Virus record (IMG/VR): IMGVR_UViG_3300021961_000189
Coordinates: 1 to 43,545 of that record
Length of the DNA stretch: 43,545 nt
Direction: 5' to 3' (one strand)
Origin: a virus
The translations under genes were made by a program, and so were the position numbers. Below the pieces are notes generated by a model. That model worked only from the letters and a program-made list of their open reading frames with translations, did no database searches and was not told the DNA's origin. Shown here in pieces: positions 15,399-27,500 of the stretch (the stretch's first letter is position 1; each line of letters opens with the position of its first letter).

Positions 15399-18300
15399 TT
15401 AAGCGAGCGCGATAACTCTCAGATCTCTAAGGGAAGGAGGATAGGCTTGACTTGTAGAGGTCAAAATCAGTTTGATTCTAAAGTACTTGAATGTAGGTAA
15501 GCGATCTCTTGTAAATGTAAATTCTTGGAAACTATCTGGATTTCCTTCAGAAGATGACTGAATCAGCTCAACGTAAGAATCTGATCTTCCACTACAATCT
15601 TGGAGATTGATAATTTCTCCTCTATCATTCAAATTATTCCATCCGGGGAATGGAGTAAATATTGGATCAAAACCTGGTTCTGAACCGATAGCATAAAGTG
15701 CTCTAATGTCAGTATATGGATTCATGTGAGCAGAAGTAATGATCTTAATTGAACTTGCTGCATTTTCCAGAGACATTTCTTTCGAAATATATTGGAAAGC
15801 AGATGGGTCATTATCAATAGTAGATACTCTATTGTCAAGAGCGTAATCTTCAATAACATTATTAATTCTGTTCGAAGTCAGAATTACATTTACTCTTTGT
15901 GCATCGATTACTGGAGTTAGGCGACTGTCAGTAGTTGCCAACTGAAGACTCAGATTCAGAGATTTGTTTCCAGGTAAATCAGTTAAATTATTTGTGGCAT
16001 TAATGTCAGATGAAATAATTCTTGTCGATGCCAAATAGTTTGGTGTATTCAATGATATTGATTCAAATCCATTATCAATGAATGGAATTTCATTTCCACT
16101 TAAACTCTTTCCAGTAACTGTTCTCAAAGATGCTGTAATATTCGTTCCTTGTGGAGTGATATTTTGTACAACTGGTGTGATTATTTCAAAAGGCATATTT
16201 TGAGTTGCCTTGATAGAATTTCCTCCGGCAGACTTCTTGGTGTTTGTGAAGAGTTTTGGATGCCCAGAAGATGCGGTTCTATCCACACCATCAGATGACA
16301 TGTCAATTTTAATATTATATGAATCAAAACCAATTGGATTTGATACAGTGGCATCGCCGAGATAATGTGTCTTATTGATTCTTCTCAGAGAAACACCATT
16401 CAACTCATACTTATAAACTGGTGTTCCCACTGGATAATTCTTGGGATTACTACCTCTTGTAATTGTTCCTCCAAGTGTTCCCGCAGATGAAGTAGTAAAT
16501 CCAATAACTTCATCACCAATGAGAATGTAACCAGCATTGGTTGTTCCAACTCCAACATTTTCAAAAGTAACAAAGTTTGATCCACTATCAACAGAAATTG
16601 GAGCCGTTGAAGTTGAAGAATATTCTGCGGTTAACTTAGTTGGTTTTACATCTGGTGTTACTCCAGAAATTGTAACACTATTATCATCAGCATACATTCC
16701 GTGGTTTTTGTGATTGACGAGAATATGGAGTCCATCACTTTCAACAACCACTTCTGTTGGTCTAATCCAAGGTCCAATTGTTCCAATTCCAGAATAGTTG
16801 AGAGTTGTTGTTACTCCAGAACTATTGATAAACTGAATTGTGTTACCAACTCCTGTCGCAAATTCTCCTTGGACATTATCCAGAATGATCTCACTGCTAC
16901 TTCCGATAGAAGTGACAGACAGTCTAACACCAGATCCCAAATTATTTGAACCAATGGTGGTTATACCTAAGACATCGCCAATTTGATAACCAGATCCACC
17001 ACCACTTAGAGTTGAAATGGTAGCAAATCCAATAGTTCCATCAGATGCTACCTGAATGTTTGCTGTAGCATTTCTTCCATTACCAGTTACTGTGGTAAGA
17101 GCAACTCCAGTATATGTAAATGGTCCAGTATAACCAATTCCAGCATTAATAACATTTAAAGTTCCAACAGCAGTACCAGCAGTTCCTACAAAATTGGCAG
17201 TAGCATCGGTTCCTATCTGAATTACAGTATTTCCCAAAGCTAAATCTGGATCATTAAATGATGCGGAAAGTGCCATTCTTACTCTCTTTGAATTCATAGA
17301 GAGTGAATTTGGAAGGAGTTTGGCAATTTGACCATTTCCTTCTTTGAGAGAAGGGTTGTAGAATTCTACTGATCCTTGTTCAATAAAATCTGCTCTATAA
17401 AGAGTAAACTTAAGATCTTCCCACTGACTTGGTTCCCAAGTAGAAGCATTTTGTGACTTAAACAGCGAGCCAAGGTATGGTTGGTTGGAGATGAAGGTAT
17501 CTGTAATTAAATCAGTTTCACCTACTCTTGAAATATAAACACTATACTTAGTGGAATTTGACGCAACACAAATTGCGTATTCAGTTCCTCTTCCTTCTAA
17601 GTAGACTGGAGCAGCAAATTCGAATGAAGTTGCTATAGATCCATCAGCAGATATGTTAACTTGATCTGGGTCTAATGTAATCTCTGAGAATGGTAAGATT
17701 TTCTGTGTTGGAAGTCCACCACTCATGGTTCTTATCTGAAGAGTTACGGGAACATCTCCATCATCTTTTGTTCTAAAGAAGATATCACACTTGGTTAGAT
17801 ATATTCCAGTATCATCATCAACTAAGAACGATTGAGCCAAAGGATCATACCAGAAATTAACTCTTTGCTCAACTGGTCTAGAACCAATAACTCTACTACT
17901 GACTAATTGTGTTCCAGTTGTTCTGGCAACCGCTTGCTCTTCAAATTCGAGTTTATTTTGTATTCTAGCATTTCTTACAGAAATAATATTTTCCTGTACA
18001 GTTTCAATAGTACCGCTCGCTACATAACCCTCTTCAGCGATGGTAGTAGCGTTCTCTTGATTGTTATTCTCATTATTTACAAAAGTAAGAACTCTTGTAC
18101 CAACTTCAAATCTTGGATTTGTAATTACATTTGGATCTGGAATAAAGAAACTTCCTCTAAGATCAGCACCAACGTCAGAGATTAACCTGACATTACTAAT
18201 TGTTGCTTGAGCACCACTTGTTTGTCCAACAAGGATCATATTTGGTTCAACATAACCAAAATAATCTCCTTGTGGTTGATTTGATAATGAGAAGGTATCA

Positions 18301-21300
18301 ACGTTCAAAATAGTTGATGTTGAAGAATAAGTCTCTGAAAGTGGTTGAGAGTTATATGGATTTGATCTATAAACTCTATCTGGAGAATCATATGGTCCTT
18401 CTTTATGGTTGGATTGAGCAACTCTAAAAGTAATTCTTGGAGAATTTGGATTGACTGGCCCAGTACCAGCATTTCTCACTGTTCCAACTATGGTCTCACC
18501 GACATCAAAAGTTCCAGAAATCATAGAAATTTCAAGAAGTTTTGGTACACAGAATTTTGTTACATTTGTATTATCAAAGAAAGCATATAATCTAGTTAAT
18601 GGTTTTACTTTTTTGGCAACAAATTGAATATTTCTGGATCTCATGTATGGGACAACATCCCTACTTACAACCCTATCACCAACAGAAGTTCTATCAAATT
18701 GCTCAGAAATAATTGTTCTGGTTCCTGTCCTGGACATTACACCAGTATCTCTTACTTCTCTAAAGGTATCTTCTATTACATCAGCATTAACTGTTCTTGT
18801 GGATCTATTAACTCTTCCTCTAGCACCAGGGCCTTGAATATCAACGTCTCTTGGAGGATTTGTTGATCTTACTCTCGATGTTTCTATTACATCCTGACCT
18901 GTCCAATTTGTTTCCCAGGCATTCCAAATTGTTGGGGCAAATCCAGTTTGTGGATCAACACCTTGTTCTTCAACTGCTCTCGCTAAAGTTTCAGCATAGT
19001 TTCCTTCTGCCTGAATTACTTTAGCTTCAAGTCTTACTGTATCTACCCAAGTATCTGTTGCTGGAGTAAGTTCCAGAGTTCCTTGCCAGAAACTTACAAG
19101 GAATGGAGTTACACTTTCGGTTCTTGTAGCAAAAGTTTGCTTTAACCATTCTACTTCAGCATAATCAAGTGTAATAATATCACTTGATTTTCTAATATTA
19201 ACACCTTCTGGTTGTTCAAATGATAAATCAGCCGTTACATCGACATTTTCTACTGGACCTTGAATCAAATCAACAGAATTTGTATAATGTTGTGGTCTGA
19301 GAACCTTATTTTTTATATCTAAACTATTTTTAAATCTAAAAGCACCTTCCTGTGCGTTTAGTGATGTGAAATTATCTACAAAAAATCCAGACTTAAATCT
19401 ATTCAATCCACTTTCGTCTGGAATGAAGAAATTAGCAGTATTAGTTTCTAATAGAGAAAGGGCAGTGTAGTACTCTAGATTTTTAATTCTATTTTCAAGT
19501 TGATTGATATCGGACATGCGATATCTCTTGTATTGTAAGAAATCAACCTTCGCGTCAGATACATTATAAAGATATGGTGGTAGGGTTACGGTAGCAATTT
19601 CTATAGCATCATCTACTGGAAGCGGTTTTTCCAATCTTTCTGATGGAGTTCCATATTGAACTTGGAATTTTCCAGAATTAGTAAGGAAAATTCTGTCTAC
19701 TCTGGGGAGATAATATGAGAATGTTACGTCAAAAGCATCATCAGATGAAATTACACCAGAAGAATTTCCAGACTGATTAAATGTTCTACCATAAAATTCA
19801 AATGGAGATCTAGAATCTACTGCTGTTGTATAAGTAGAAACTTTTGGTCTTATGTCAATAATATCAGTATTTCTATGACCATCAACAGATCTTATATCAT
19901 CAGCATAATCAAAATCGGTGTATGAATTTGCAGTTACAATATCTCCATTATCTGTAGATTCAAAGTAAGCATTGCTGAAGTAAATTTTTAGTTGTTTTGT
20001 TGGCTCATCAACACCGTCTTTTCTTATTACGGAAGAATGTCCATAATAAGATCCTTTCTGACCAGTATTAAACTTAAAGTTTTTAGAAATATTGAAACTT
20101 GCTTCATTTAGTACGGACACTATCCCCTGTACTCTAGTTTCTTCAAATAGTAAAACCTCACCTTCTCTTAAATCAGTGTTATTTTTTGGTATAAATCCAA
20201 TTTGAGTATCGGACAGTCTCTCAGCTACAATTCCTCTAGCTCCACTGGTTTGTCCAATAAATCTTTCACCAATCAAAAGATCACTGGTTTTTGCTGTTGG
20301 TCCAGAAAGAGAGGAAAGAATTATAGTTGGAGCAGATGGTGCGCTTGTGTCGGCAGATTCATAGATAGCATGAATTGAAATTACATCACCAACATTCAAA
20401 GATATTGTCTTATCTTGAACTCTTGTTCCAAATGGATAATTTCCATAAGTTAAACCATCATTTAAAGTAGTTGCTCCAATACCAGATCCAACTAATTTAG
20501 ATTTATCTATAATAATAGAATTAACTCTATTTTTCTTTTTCTTCTTAGCTACTGGTTTAATTTTTTTAACAGTATAAATTAATTGTGCTCCAGTATCATC
20601 TGACCCCAAATTATAAATTTGAAGTTCTGTCGCACCATTGGCAAAAGCGAACTTGTCTGATGTTAAAACTTCTGCTGATCCATCGGATCTAATTAAAGAA
20701 TATCTTTCTTCATCAAATGGTAAAAATGTTTCATTTGTTCCAGAAGTTACAACAGCAGATAACTGATTTCCACTGATGTTTACTGTCTGATATTTTCTAA
20801 GAGTTATAGACGAATCATTTAAAGAAAGTTCCGAAACATTTTCTTTTGGTAAAGTAGTAAATAATGTGCTGTCACTAGAAGATGCCAGTTTTGTCTGTAA
20901 AACTTTTAAGTCAGTAACCTCAATTCTTGGAGAAGTTTCTGGCAGTCTTCCTTGTGCTATTCCAGAAACCGTAGTAATACCACTAACCGTTATATTTGAA
21001 GTACTTACTGTTTCTACTCTAGCAAATACTGGATCAGTAAAACTTTGAGCGGTGTCTGTGCTTGTAAAACTTATTAAATCACCAACACTTACTACCTGTC
21101 CAGGGAATAATGGATTTGTGGAAGTTACTGTGCTAATACCATTATTGTCAACTGATGTAATAGTTGCTATTCCAACTTCAAACTTTGTTGATGGAATTAC
21201 ATCGGCACTAAAAGTTGTTCCTACGCCAACTTTTCCATAAACCGATTGAATATCAGATAAACCATATGCGGTAATTGCTGTAGCTACTCTTCCATTATCT

Positions 21301-22919
21301 ATTCCATCAAATTCAAATCCTTCAAATTTAATAAAAGTTCCTGAAGTGTCATATAATTCAATAACATTACTATCTGAAATGGCATTTTTCAGGAATCCAG
21401 TCGCGCCGCTATTTTTTCCCTTTACAAAAGTTGGAGTAGATAGGGTGGTATTCTCATTTAAAGTGATTTTTGTAACTGTTTGAACATCAAATAACGAAAG
21501 ATCCCACTCATTCAAATTTCCATTTGATGTACTATAGGATCCAGATTCCAGTCTAAAATCATAAACTCTAGCAACACCAATTTCTTCACCTGCTGGTTCT
21601 GTTTGTGCTGCTCCAACCGTTCCGTCACTAAGAGATCCAACTCTACGATCTCTCAGACTCAAGACATAAGTGTTTCCAGTACCAACCAAAGGTGCGCCAT
21701 AAACTCTATTGAGTTTGAGTGTTGATCCTGTATTATAGAATACGGACTGATTCTCGATTGTTTTTACTGATCTTGGTTTTGGAGAATCTAAAAGAGTAGA
21801 ACTTACTGTTTCAATCTCATAACCCTTTACATAAGCCTTTCCTGGAGAAACTTCATAAAGTGATAATGAGTCTGAAGGAATGCTACCTCCGGGAGATATT
21901 TGATTCTCTTCTAAAATTCCACGATTACCTTCACCATCATTCAATGATTCTTTAATAGTTACGTTAAATGGTTTTACGTAGTAATTACCAGACTCATCAT
22001 AAGTTCTTCTAGCTAATTCGTCGGTGATTAAACTATATTGACTTGTAGTTTTTGACGATCTTAAAATTCCATCCTCAACAATAGCAAGTTCAACGAAATT
22101 TTCATCATTGAAATCTGTTAATGATTTTTTAAATAGTGAAGTTGTTATTTTTAATCTATCTGCTCCTGGAGCAGCATAGTTATTATATCCTTGAGAATTA
22201 TCTGTTAACTCCTCATCTTGATCTGGAGTGATAATTTCTTCAGTGATATACAGTCCAATTCTATAAGATGGATTGTTTGAATATTGATCAAGAATTAAAG
22301 TTTCATCGGAAACGTTTACAAATTGACCACGTATAAAGTAAACTCCATTGACAATTGAAAATGCGGATCCAATTGAAGTTGGACTTGAGGAAATAGTTGT
22401 AGCAAATGGTTCTCCAGAAACGATAATTTCGTTTCCAAGAAGTCCACTTATAATATCTCCGTCTGCTACAAGATTTTCTCCACCATAAAACACTTGTGTG
22501 GAGTTATCTTGATTACTAGAAGCTAAATAACTTACATAAATTGTTGGATTTCCCCTTTCTGATTCAGTAGATGTTAAAAAATAATCTACGGTAGCGGTGA
22601 CTCCTGAGTTTTGCCCAGTTAATTTTAATCCAACAAGTTGATCAACATATGCGTCAATCGGAACACCTTGAAATGTAGAATTTAATTCTACAGCATAATA
22701 ATTTCTGCTATAAGCAGTATTTCCAGGAATAACTTTAGCACCTTCTTTAAAGAAGTGCTGTCCAAATCTCTCAATTTGATTTTGGAGAATTGATTGTAAA
22801 GTAGTTAATTCTCTAGCCTGAACTGGATATCCAGGTTTGAATAAGACCCTATGATAGTTGTTTTCCGGGTCAAAATCATCATAGTATGGAGCAACATTGA
22901 GATTTGTGATTTGCGACAT
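15399..22919 (-). CDS. 2506-aa DUF4815-type virion structural protein
   Basis: The N-terminus (LNVAPYYDDFDPENNYHRVL, FKPGYPVQARELTTLQSILQ, NQIERFGQHFFKEGAKVIPG) is characteristic of DUF4815 phage structural proteins. Further on come a lysine cluster (PVAKKKKKNRV, near residue 790), an extended Arg-rich segment and VVPYMRSRNIQFVAKKVKPL near residue 1430. Copies of the GYT-type repeat (LNVINAGIGYTGPFTYTG) and the GDEVIGFT/TRGSNP module follow, and the C-terminus (DRLPTFKYFRIKLILTSTSQ) looks discoidin-like. It lies between gp8 and gp13, where T4 has gp9-gp12, so it is probably a baseplate wedge, tail-pin or short-fibre analogue. No direct similarity to T4 gp10 can be claimed by eye. Confidence 0.85.
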   Translation of the reverse strand: MSQITNLNVAPYYDDFDPENNYHRVLFKPGYPVQARELTTLQSILQNQIERFGQHFFKEGAKVIPGNTAYSRNYYAVELNSTFQGVPIDAYVDQLVGLKLTGQNSGVTATVDYFLTSTESERGNPTIYVSYLASSNQDNSTQVFYGGENLVADGDIISGLLGNEIIVSGEPFATTISSSPTSIGSAFSIVNGVYFIRGQFVNVSDETLILDQYSNNPSYRIGLYITEEIITPDQDEELTDNSQGYNNYAAPGADRLKITTSLFKKSLTDFNDENFVELAIVEDGILRSSKTTSQYSLITDELARRTYDESGNYYVKPFNVTIKESLNDGEGNRGILEENQISPGGSIPSDSLSLYEVSPGKAYVKGYEIETVSSTLLDSPKPRSVKTIENQSVFYNTGSTLKLNRVYGAPLVGTGNTYVLSLRDRRVGSLSDGTVGAAQTEPAGEEIGVARVYDFRLESGSYSTSNGNLNEWDLSLFDVQTVTKITLNENTTLSTPTFVKGKNSGATGFLKNAISDSNVIELYDTSGTFIKFEGFEFDGIDNGRVATAITAYGLSDIQSVYGKVGVGTTFSADVIPSTKFEVGIATITSVDNNGISTVTSTNPLFPGQVVSVGDLISFTSTDTAQSFTDPVFARVETVSTSNITVSGITTVSGIAQGRLPETSPRIEVTDLKVLQTKLASSSDSTLFTTLPKENVSELSLNDSSITLRKYQTVNISGNQLSAVVTSGTNETFLPFDEERYSLIRSDGSAEVLTSDKFAFANGATELQIYNLGSDDTGAQLIYTVKKIKPVAKKKKKNRVNSIIIDKSKLVGSGIGATTLNDGLTYGNYPFGTRVQDKTISLNVGDVISIHAIYESADTSAPSAPTIILSSLSGPTAKTSDLLIGERFIGQTSGARGIVAERLSDTQIGFIPKNNTDLREGEVLLFEETRVQGIVSVLNEASFNISKNFKFNTGQKGSYYGHSSVIRKDGVDEPTKQLKIYFSNAYFESTDNGDIVTANSYTDFDYADDIRSVDGHRNTDIIDIRPKVSTYTTAVDSRSPFEFYGRTFNQSGNSSGVISSDDAFDVTFSYYLPRVDRIFLTNSGKFQVQYGTPSERLEKPLPVDDAIEIATVTLPPYLYNVSDAKVDFLQYKRYRMSDINQLENRIKNLEYYTALSLLETNTANFFIPDESGLNRFKSGFFVDNFTSLNAQEGAFRFKNSLDIKNKVLRPQHYTNSVDLIQGPVENVDVTADLSFEQPEGVNIRKSSDIITLDYAEVEWLKQTFATRTESVTPFLVSFWQGTLELTPATDTWVDTVRLEAKVIQAEGNYAETLARAVEEQGVDPQTGFAPTIWNAWETNWTGQDVIETSRVRSTNPPRDVDIQGPGARGRVNRSTRTVNADVIEDTFREVRDTGVMSRTGTRTIISEQFDRTSVGDRVVSRDVVPYMRSRNIQFVAKKVKPLTRLYAFFDNTNVTKFCVPKLLEISMISGTFDVGETIVGTVRNAGTGPVNPNSPRITFRVAQSNHKEGPYDSPDRVYRSNPYNSQPLSETYSSTSTILNVDTFSLSNQPQGDYFGYVEPNMILVGQTSGAQATISNVRLISDVGADLRGSFFIPDPNVITNPRFEVGTRVLTFVNNENNNQENATTIAEEGYVASGTIETVQENIISVRNARIQNKLEFEEQAVARTTGTQLVSSRVIGSRPVEQRVNFWYDPLAQSFLVDDDTGIYLTKCDIFFRTKDDGDVPVTLQIRTMSGGLPTQKILPFSEITLDPDQVNISADGSIATSFEFAAPVYLEGRGTEYAICVASNSTKYSVYISRVGETDLITDTFISNQPYLGSLFKSQNASTWEPSQWEDLKFTLYRADFIEQGSVEFYNPSLKEGNGQIAKLLPNSLSMNSKRVRMALSASFNDPDLALGNTVIQIGTDATANFVGTAGTAVGTLNVINAGIGYTGPFTYTGVALTTVTGNGRNATANIQVASDGTIGFATISTLSGGGSGYQIGDVLGITTIGSNNLGSGVRLSVTSIGSSSEIILDNVQGEFATGVGNTIQFINSSGVTTTLNYSGIGTIGPWIRPTEVVVESDGLHILVNHKNHGMYADDNSVTISGVTPDVKPTKLTAEYSSTSTAPISVDSGSNFVTFENVGVGTTNAGYILIGDEVIGFTTSSAGTLGGTITRGSNPKNYPVGTPVYKYELNGVSLRRINKTHYLGDATVSNPIGFDSYNIKIDMSSDGVDRTASSGHPKLFTNTKKSAGGNSIKATQNMPFEIITPVVQNITPQGTNITASLRTVTGKSLSGNEIPFIDNGFESISLNTPNYLASTRIISSDINATNNLTDLPGNKSLNLSLQLATTDSRLTPVIDAQRVNVILTSNRINNVIEDYALDNRVSTIDNDPSAFQYISKEMSLENAASSIKIITSAHMNPYTDIRALYAIGSEPGFDPIFTPFPGWNNLNDRGEIINLQDCSGRSDSYVELIQSSSEGNPDSFQEFTFTRDRLPTFKYFRIKLILTSTSQAYPPSLRDLRVIALA

Positions 22920-22925
22920 AATTCC

Positions 22926-24482
22926 TTAGAATTGTAATATAACCTTGATGTCTTCTTTTTGATTGGTTGATCTTGTCACAGATGGTCTGTTATCAACATA
23001 CAGTATGTTTCCTGAATATTTTGCAACTTCAGGATTCGCAATACCATTTGTAAATGATTGACCAAGGTAGAATGTTCTATTATTTATTACAGTAGATACA
23101 CCCGTAAAAGTGTTATCAATGGTCAATCCACCAGATATAGATCCACCAACAACTGTAAGAGAACCACTTCCAGTTGGAGATGCTGTAAAGTCAACTTGAT
23201 CAAATCCATACTGAGGATTAGTAATTGCTGCGCCTACGGTGTTAAATCCAGATTGCGAACGATCTTGCCATACTTTCAACACTCCAGTTGATTGATCATA
23301 ACTGATTACTCTAGCGACGGCTGTGGTTCCAGTTGATACTGTTTGAGTAACAAATGAATCTGCTTCATATGTTGCAGAACTATATCCAATTCCAGTTAAT
23401 CTAAGTGCTGTTACGGCACTTGCTTTATCCGAAGTAAGTGGTGTTGAAGTTCCAAATACATATGGTTTTTCGACAATTCCAACTCTAGCAACTTGGTTTC
23501 CTGTTATAAAGTCTGGATTCTGAATATCATTTTCAAATCTAGAATATAAGAGAACATTTTTGGTTCCCAATTCTCTAAAAATGTCAGCACCATGACCTCC
23601 AGTTGGTGAAATAATTACATCAAATGTTGGTCTGGTTGATCCTGTAGGAACACCTCCAGCAACTAAATCAACATTTCCATAAGTATAACCAGATCCTTGA
23701 GAAGAAACTGTAATAGAATCTACTTGAGAGTCTGCGTTCATAGTTATGGTACACTCAGCACCTGTTCCATTTCCTTTAATTGGAACATTGGAATAAACAG
23801 CGTTTGCTGTCCCTAAACCAATACCTCTATTTGTAATAGTTACTATTTTGATAGAACCATCGACAGCGTTATCTCTAACAGAAGCATTCGTTGTAGAATC
23901 CATCCAATCAGATGGAACTGGAATATAATTAGTCGAATCAAATTTTACGATTTCTGAAGGGCTAATCGTATACAAATATTTCCAAATATATCCATCACCA
24001 CTAGAACCAGCAACTCTTGGTTCTAAATCTACGAATGTTGGCTCATCCAAAGAAGGTGAACCATTAGGAGTTTCTGGAGTAGTTCCGTTCTGTAAGCAAA
24101 CATAAACTCTATAATCACTATTCATGACATAGAAAGATGCTCCATACAAATTAGTAGCACCAGATACTTTTGCTGTGTTTGAAGTACTATAATCATGGCG
24201 ATACATATCGTAAGTATTGCCAGATCTCCAAATAATTTTTGGAACTACTAATTTAATATCACTACTAGTAATTTTTTTTAAACCAATTATAGTTTCCCAT
24301 ATTTCATTTTCACTATCAAAATTATCGATAGGAGCTGGTGGACTATTATCCCAATCAGATTGAATCTCTGTGGCATTTGGTAGTCCTATAAATGAATAGT
24401 AAGAACTACCCGAAGTGGTTACACCAGCAAGAAAGTTTCTTGCGTTCAATATTCTAATTTGATCAGTTATTATTGCAGCCAT
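22926..24482 (-). CDS. 8: Baseplate wedge protein gp8
   Basis: A 518-aa protein with T4 gp8 hallmarks: YDMYRHDYSTSNTAKVSG, a central SSGDGYIWKYLYTISPSE followed by STNYIPVPSDW, and the C-terminal NILYVDNRPSVTRSTNQKED then IKVILQF, which parallels the T4 ending. gp8 is a dimeric part of the baseplate wedge that binds gp10, gp7 and gp6. T4 gp8 is about 334 aa. The extra length includes at least one GYT-type repeat (ITVSSQGSGYTYGNVDL, about residue 255). Own late-promoter motif; the 2506-aa gene follows after 6 nt. Confidence 0.9.
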   Translation of the reverse strand: MAAIITDQIRILNARNFLAGVTTSGSSYYSFIGLPNATEIQSDWDNSPPAPIDNFDSENEIWETIIGLKKITSSDIKLVVPKIIWRSGNTYDMYRHDYSTSNTAKVSGATNLYGASFYVMNSDYRVYVCLQNGTTPETPNGSPSLDEPTFVDLEPRVAGSSGDGYIWKYLYTISPSEIVKFDSTNYIPVPSDWMDSTTNASVRDNAVDGSIKIVTITNRGIGLGTANAVYSNVPIKGNGTGAECTITMNADSQVDSITVSSQGSGYTYGNVDLVAGGVPTGSTRPTFDVIISPTGGHGADIFRELGTKNVLLYSRFENDIQNPDFITGNQVARVGIVEKPYVFGTSTPLTSDKASAVTALRLTGIGYSSATYEADSFVTQTVSTGTTAVARVISYDQSTGVLKVWQDRSQSGFNTVGAAITNPQYGFDQVDFTASPTGSGSLTVVGGSISGGLTIDNTFTGVSTVINNRTFYLGQSFTNGIANPEVAKYSGNILYVDNRPSVTRSTNQKEDIKVILQF

Positions 24483-24498
24483 TTTGGTGTTTTTTACT

Positions 24499-24506
24499 TA
24501 TTTATT
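24499..24506 (-). promoter_or_regulatory. T4-type late promoter (AATAAATA) for gp8
   Basis: AATAAATA on the minus strand, 16 nt upstream of gp8, in the 56-nt gap after the giant 3736-aa gene. A short inverted repeat, TTGGTTAAC / ACTAAATAAATTTTAGTTGG-like sequence, surrounds the gap; I do not call it a terminator. Confidence 0.62.
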
Positions 24507-24538
24507 AGGGGTTAACCAACTAAAATTTATTTAGTTGG

Positions 24539-27500
24539 TCACACAATGTAGTCTTGTATTTTTAGTGGAACAAATCTTCTAACATAAGAAGAAGTTGAAA
24601 TTCCAGCAAGTCCGTTTTGATTATAGAATGGGAACTCTGAAGTAGATGTTCTCGCATTTGTCATTATTTTTCCAAAACTATAGTATCCAAAATTGGACTG
24701 AGTGCTGACACCAAGAACACTAAAATCATATCCATTATAACTCAACAGACTTACCGTAATATCGTTTACAGTAGTGGTTCCAAAACCAACAATATTTCTT
24801 TGAGTAGTTGCCGATCCAACGACCTGGTAAACATTATCGATACAAGTTGTTCCAACACCAACAGTTTCTGAACCAGAACTGATTGAAGTAACTCCCAGTC
24901 CAATGTTTGATCCCTTAACAACGAAATAATCTCCGATAGAAAGACTACTTACAGTAATTGCTGTTCCTACAATATCAGTATCTTTTAAAACAGAATCATT
25001 TGGAATAAACAAACTAAGAATTAATCCAGTGGAAGCAACTCCAACTACACTAGTTGTGGCTACACCAACGATGGTTCCAAAATCACCACTAAAGGATACT
25101 CCAGAATTAATTCTTTCTGTAAGTGTTGTTGGTGGTTCAATAAGAACAACAGGAGGATTTGTAGAGGCATAACCCGTTCCACCAGAACCAGTGATTGTAA
25201 TAGAAGTTACAACACCACTTGTGATTGAAGCGACTGCGGCAGCTCTTTGGGTAGTTCCCAATCCAACTGGGTTACCAACAATAACAGAAGGAGCAGTTGT
25301 ATAACCAACACCACCATCAGAAATAACAATAGATGAGATTGTTCCTCCACTAGAAACAACTGCTGTAGCAGCTGCTGCTACCTTTTCGTTTTGAGAAACC
25401 AGTAAAATATCATCTTGGAATGACAATGAAATGCTGCTTTCATTTTGTTGATTAAACAATGGTAAAACACTTTCAACATAAATGTGTGTTGATCCAACCC
25501 CAACCGTTTGAATTACATTAGTGACTGGATAAATGTTTGCTTTGTATTGATCACGATCTTTAGCGACTCTCTTGCCATTAATAATTCTATCCTCAGTCTG
25601 TTTACACCAAATAACTGGTCTTTCCAAAGTTACATTGTTAACATTTCCTGGTCCATAATAAGCATTTGTTGTTACAACATCTGTAGCATCTACACTATAA
25701 ACAATTCTTGAATCTTCTTCTAAGAATTTGCTTTGTGAAAGTGATGGATCATATGTAATCTGTAAGGTGTCACCTTGCTTGACTGTTTCTAAAACATCAA
25801 CTGAAGTAACATCAATAGATCCATTTCCTTTGTAGAAAAGTATATCTACCGTATCACCAGATTTTGGTGGTTCTGGGAAGATAATTGTACTTCCTCCATT
25901 GAATGTATATCCTTCCCCAGGAACTTGAAGAATATTATTATAGAATACCAAAAGTACATCCTGAATAACAATACTTGATCCCTTAGAAGCAATAATAGAA
26001 GTAATATTTCCACCAATCTTTAATTGGAAATCAGTTTTTTCCCCATCAAATTCTTCGCTAAAATTATCTAAGGTCTGGAGTTGTCCAACTGTCCAGCCAG
26101 CAAATTTATCAGTGTATGTTCTTTCAATGAAAATACTGAATCTTTCAAAATTGCCACCAAGAGTTGGATCCGTAGGAATACCAGCAACTCCTCCAGTAGG
26201 AACTGTTAAATATTGATTTTCCCCATATCCAAACCCAGTGTTTGAGATTTCAAAATCAATTACATCCGATCCAAATCCAACAACGATACTTGCCTTAGCC
26301 TGAGTTCCTACTCCAGTTGATGGAGATGCTAATCCATCTGTTTGATAAACAAGAGGAATATTTTCATAAGATAATGGATCTTCAATGACAACATTTGGTA
26401 CATTTGTACTTGTGTATCCGCTACCAACACTTGTTATATGTACTGTTGGGAGTAGATGACCATTACTAATAGTTGCCACACCAATATGAGTTACGGTAGT
26501 AACACCAACGGAACTACTTGCCACGCCAACTCTAACAACACCAAGTTGTGGATCTGGAATGTTAATTACAACTGTAGTGTTGGCAGCAATTTCATATGGG
26601 GATGTGCTACCAATTCCAATATTTACAGAAGTTGCTCCAACAGAAATTATGTTGGTTGATTTAATGTAAGTGCCAACTCCAATCGTACAAGTGCTTCCAG
26701 AAGCTAAGAAATCCAAATACTTGAATACACTGTTTTCATCATTAATGGTTATTGTGGTGGAGGCCGCAGCAACTGTTGTTGCGACACTGGCAATGACCTG
26801 ATAATTATTACTTGCTCTGTATCCAGAACCAGTATTTCCAATTGATATTGCTGATATTGTACCAGCAACAGAAACAGTTGCTGTTCCTCCTGCCGAGACA
26901 AGAGGTTGATAACCAAATCCAGCAGATGATCCAACAGAAACAATAACACCTCCCACTGGAAGATTTGAAGAATTTACATCATATGTGATGGTTTGACCAT
27001 CATCACCAAATACTGCTGAGGTAATTCCTGTTACTTCTTGAAGAGTATAATCTCTTGCTGTTCCTGGAATTTGGAATATATCATTAATCAGGAGAATAGA
27101 ATTTTCGTTTTCAATACCAGTAGTATTTGATCCATCAGCAGTCAGTGTGAAGATATTTTCTGTTCCATTAAAGTTTGATGAAATATCATCAAAGACATAA
27201 TTTTTGCTGTAAGTTTCTGTGGTTCCACCTGGAGTTCCTGATCTTAAGAAAACCCTTCCTTGGAAAGTTGAACTGGTGGTTATTCCAGTCCAATCTCTTG
27301 AGTCTGGTGGATTGGTTGTTGATGAAAGAGGATTATTTCCATATGGAGCCTCAACAAAGTTCAAAGTGTTATTGACAATGTTATAGTTTCCAGTAATCTT
27401 AGTTATTACAGATCCAGTTGAATATCCAGCACGAACTGTTCCAAGCCATGCTCTTCTTACTCTGATAATATTTGTCGAACCAACTCCAACTGATTGGACT

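Noticed and set aside
15399-22919. Naming the 2506-aa protein as T4 gp10 or gp9
   Set aside because: Position fits, but no gp10 or gp9 sequence features are visible; only the DUF4815-type start is supportable.
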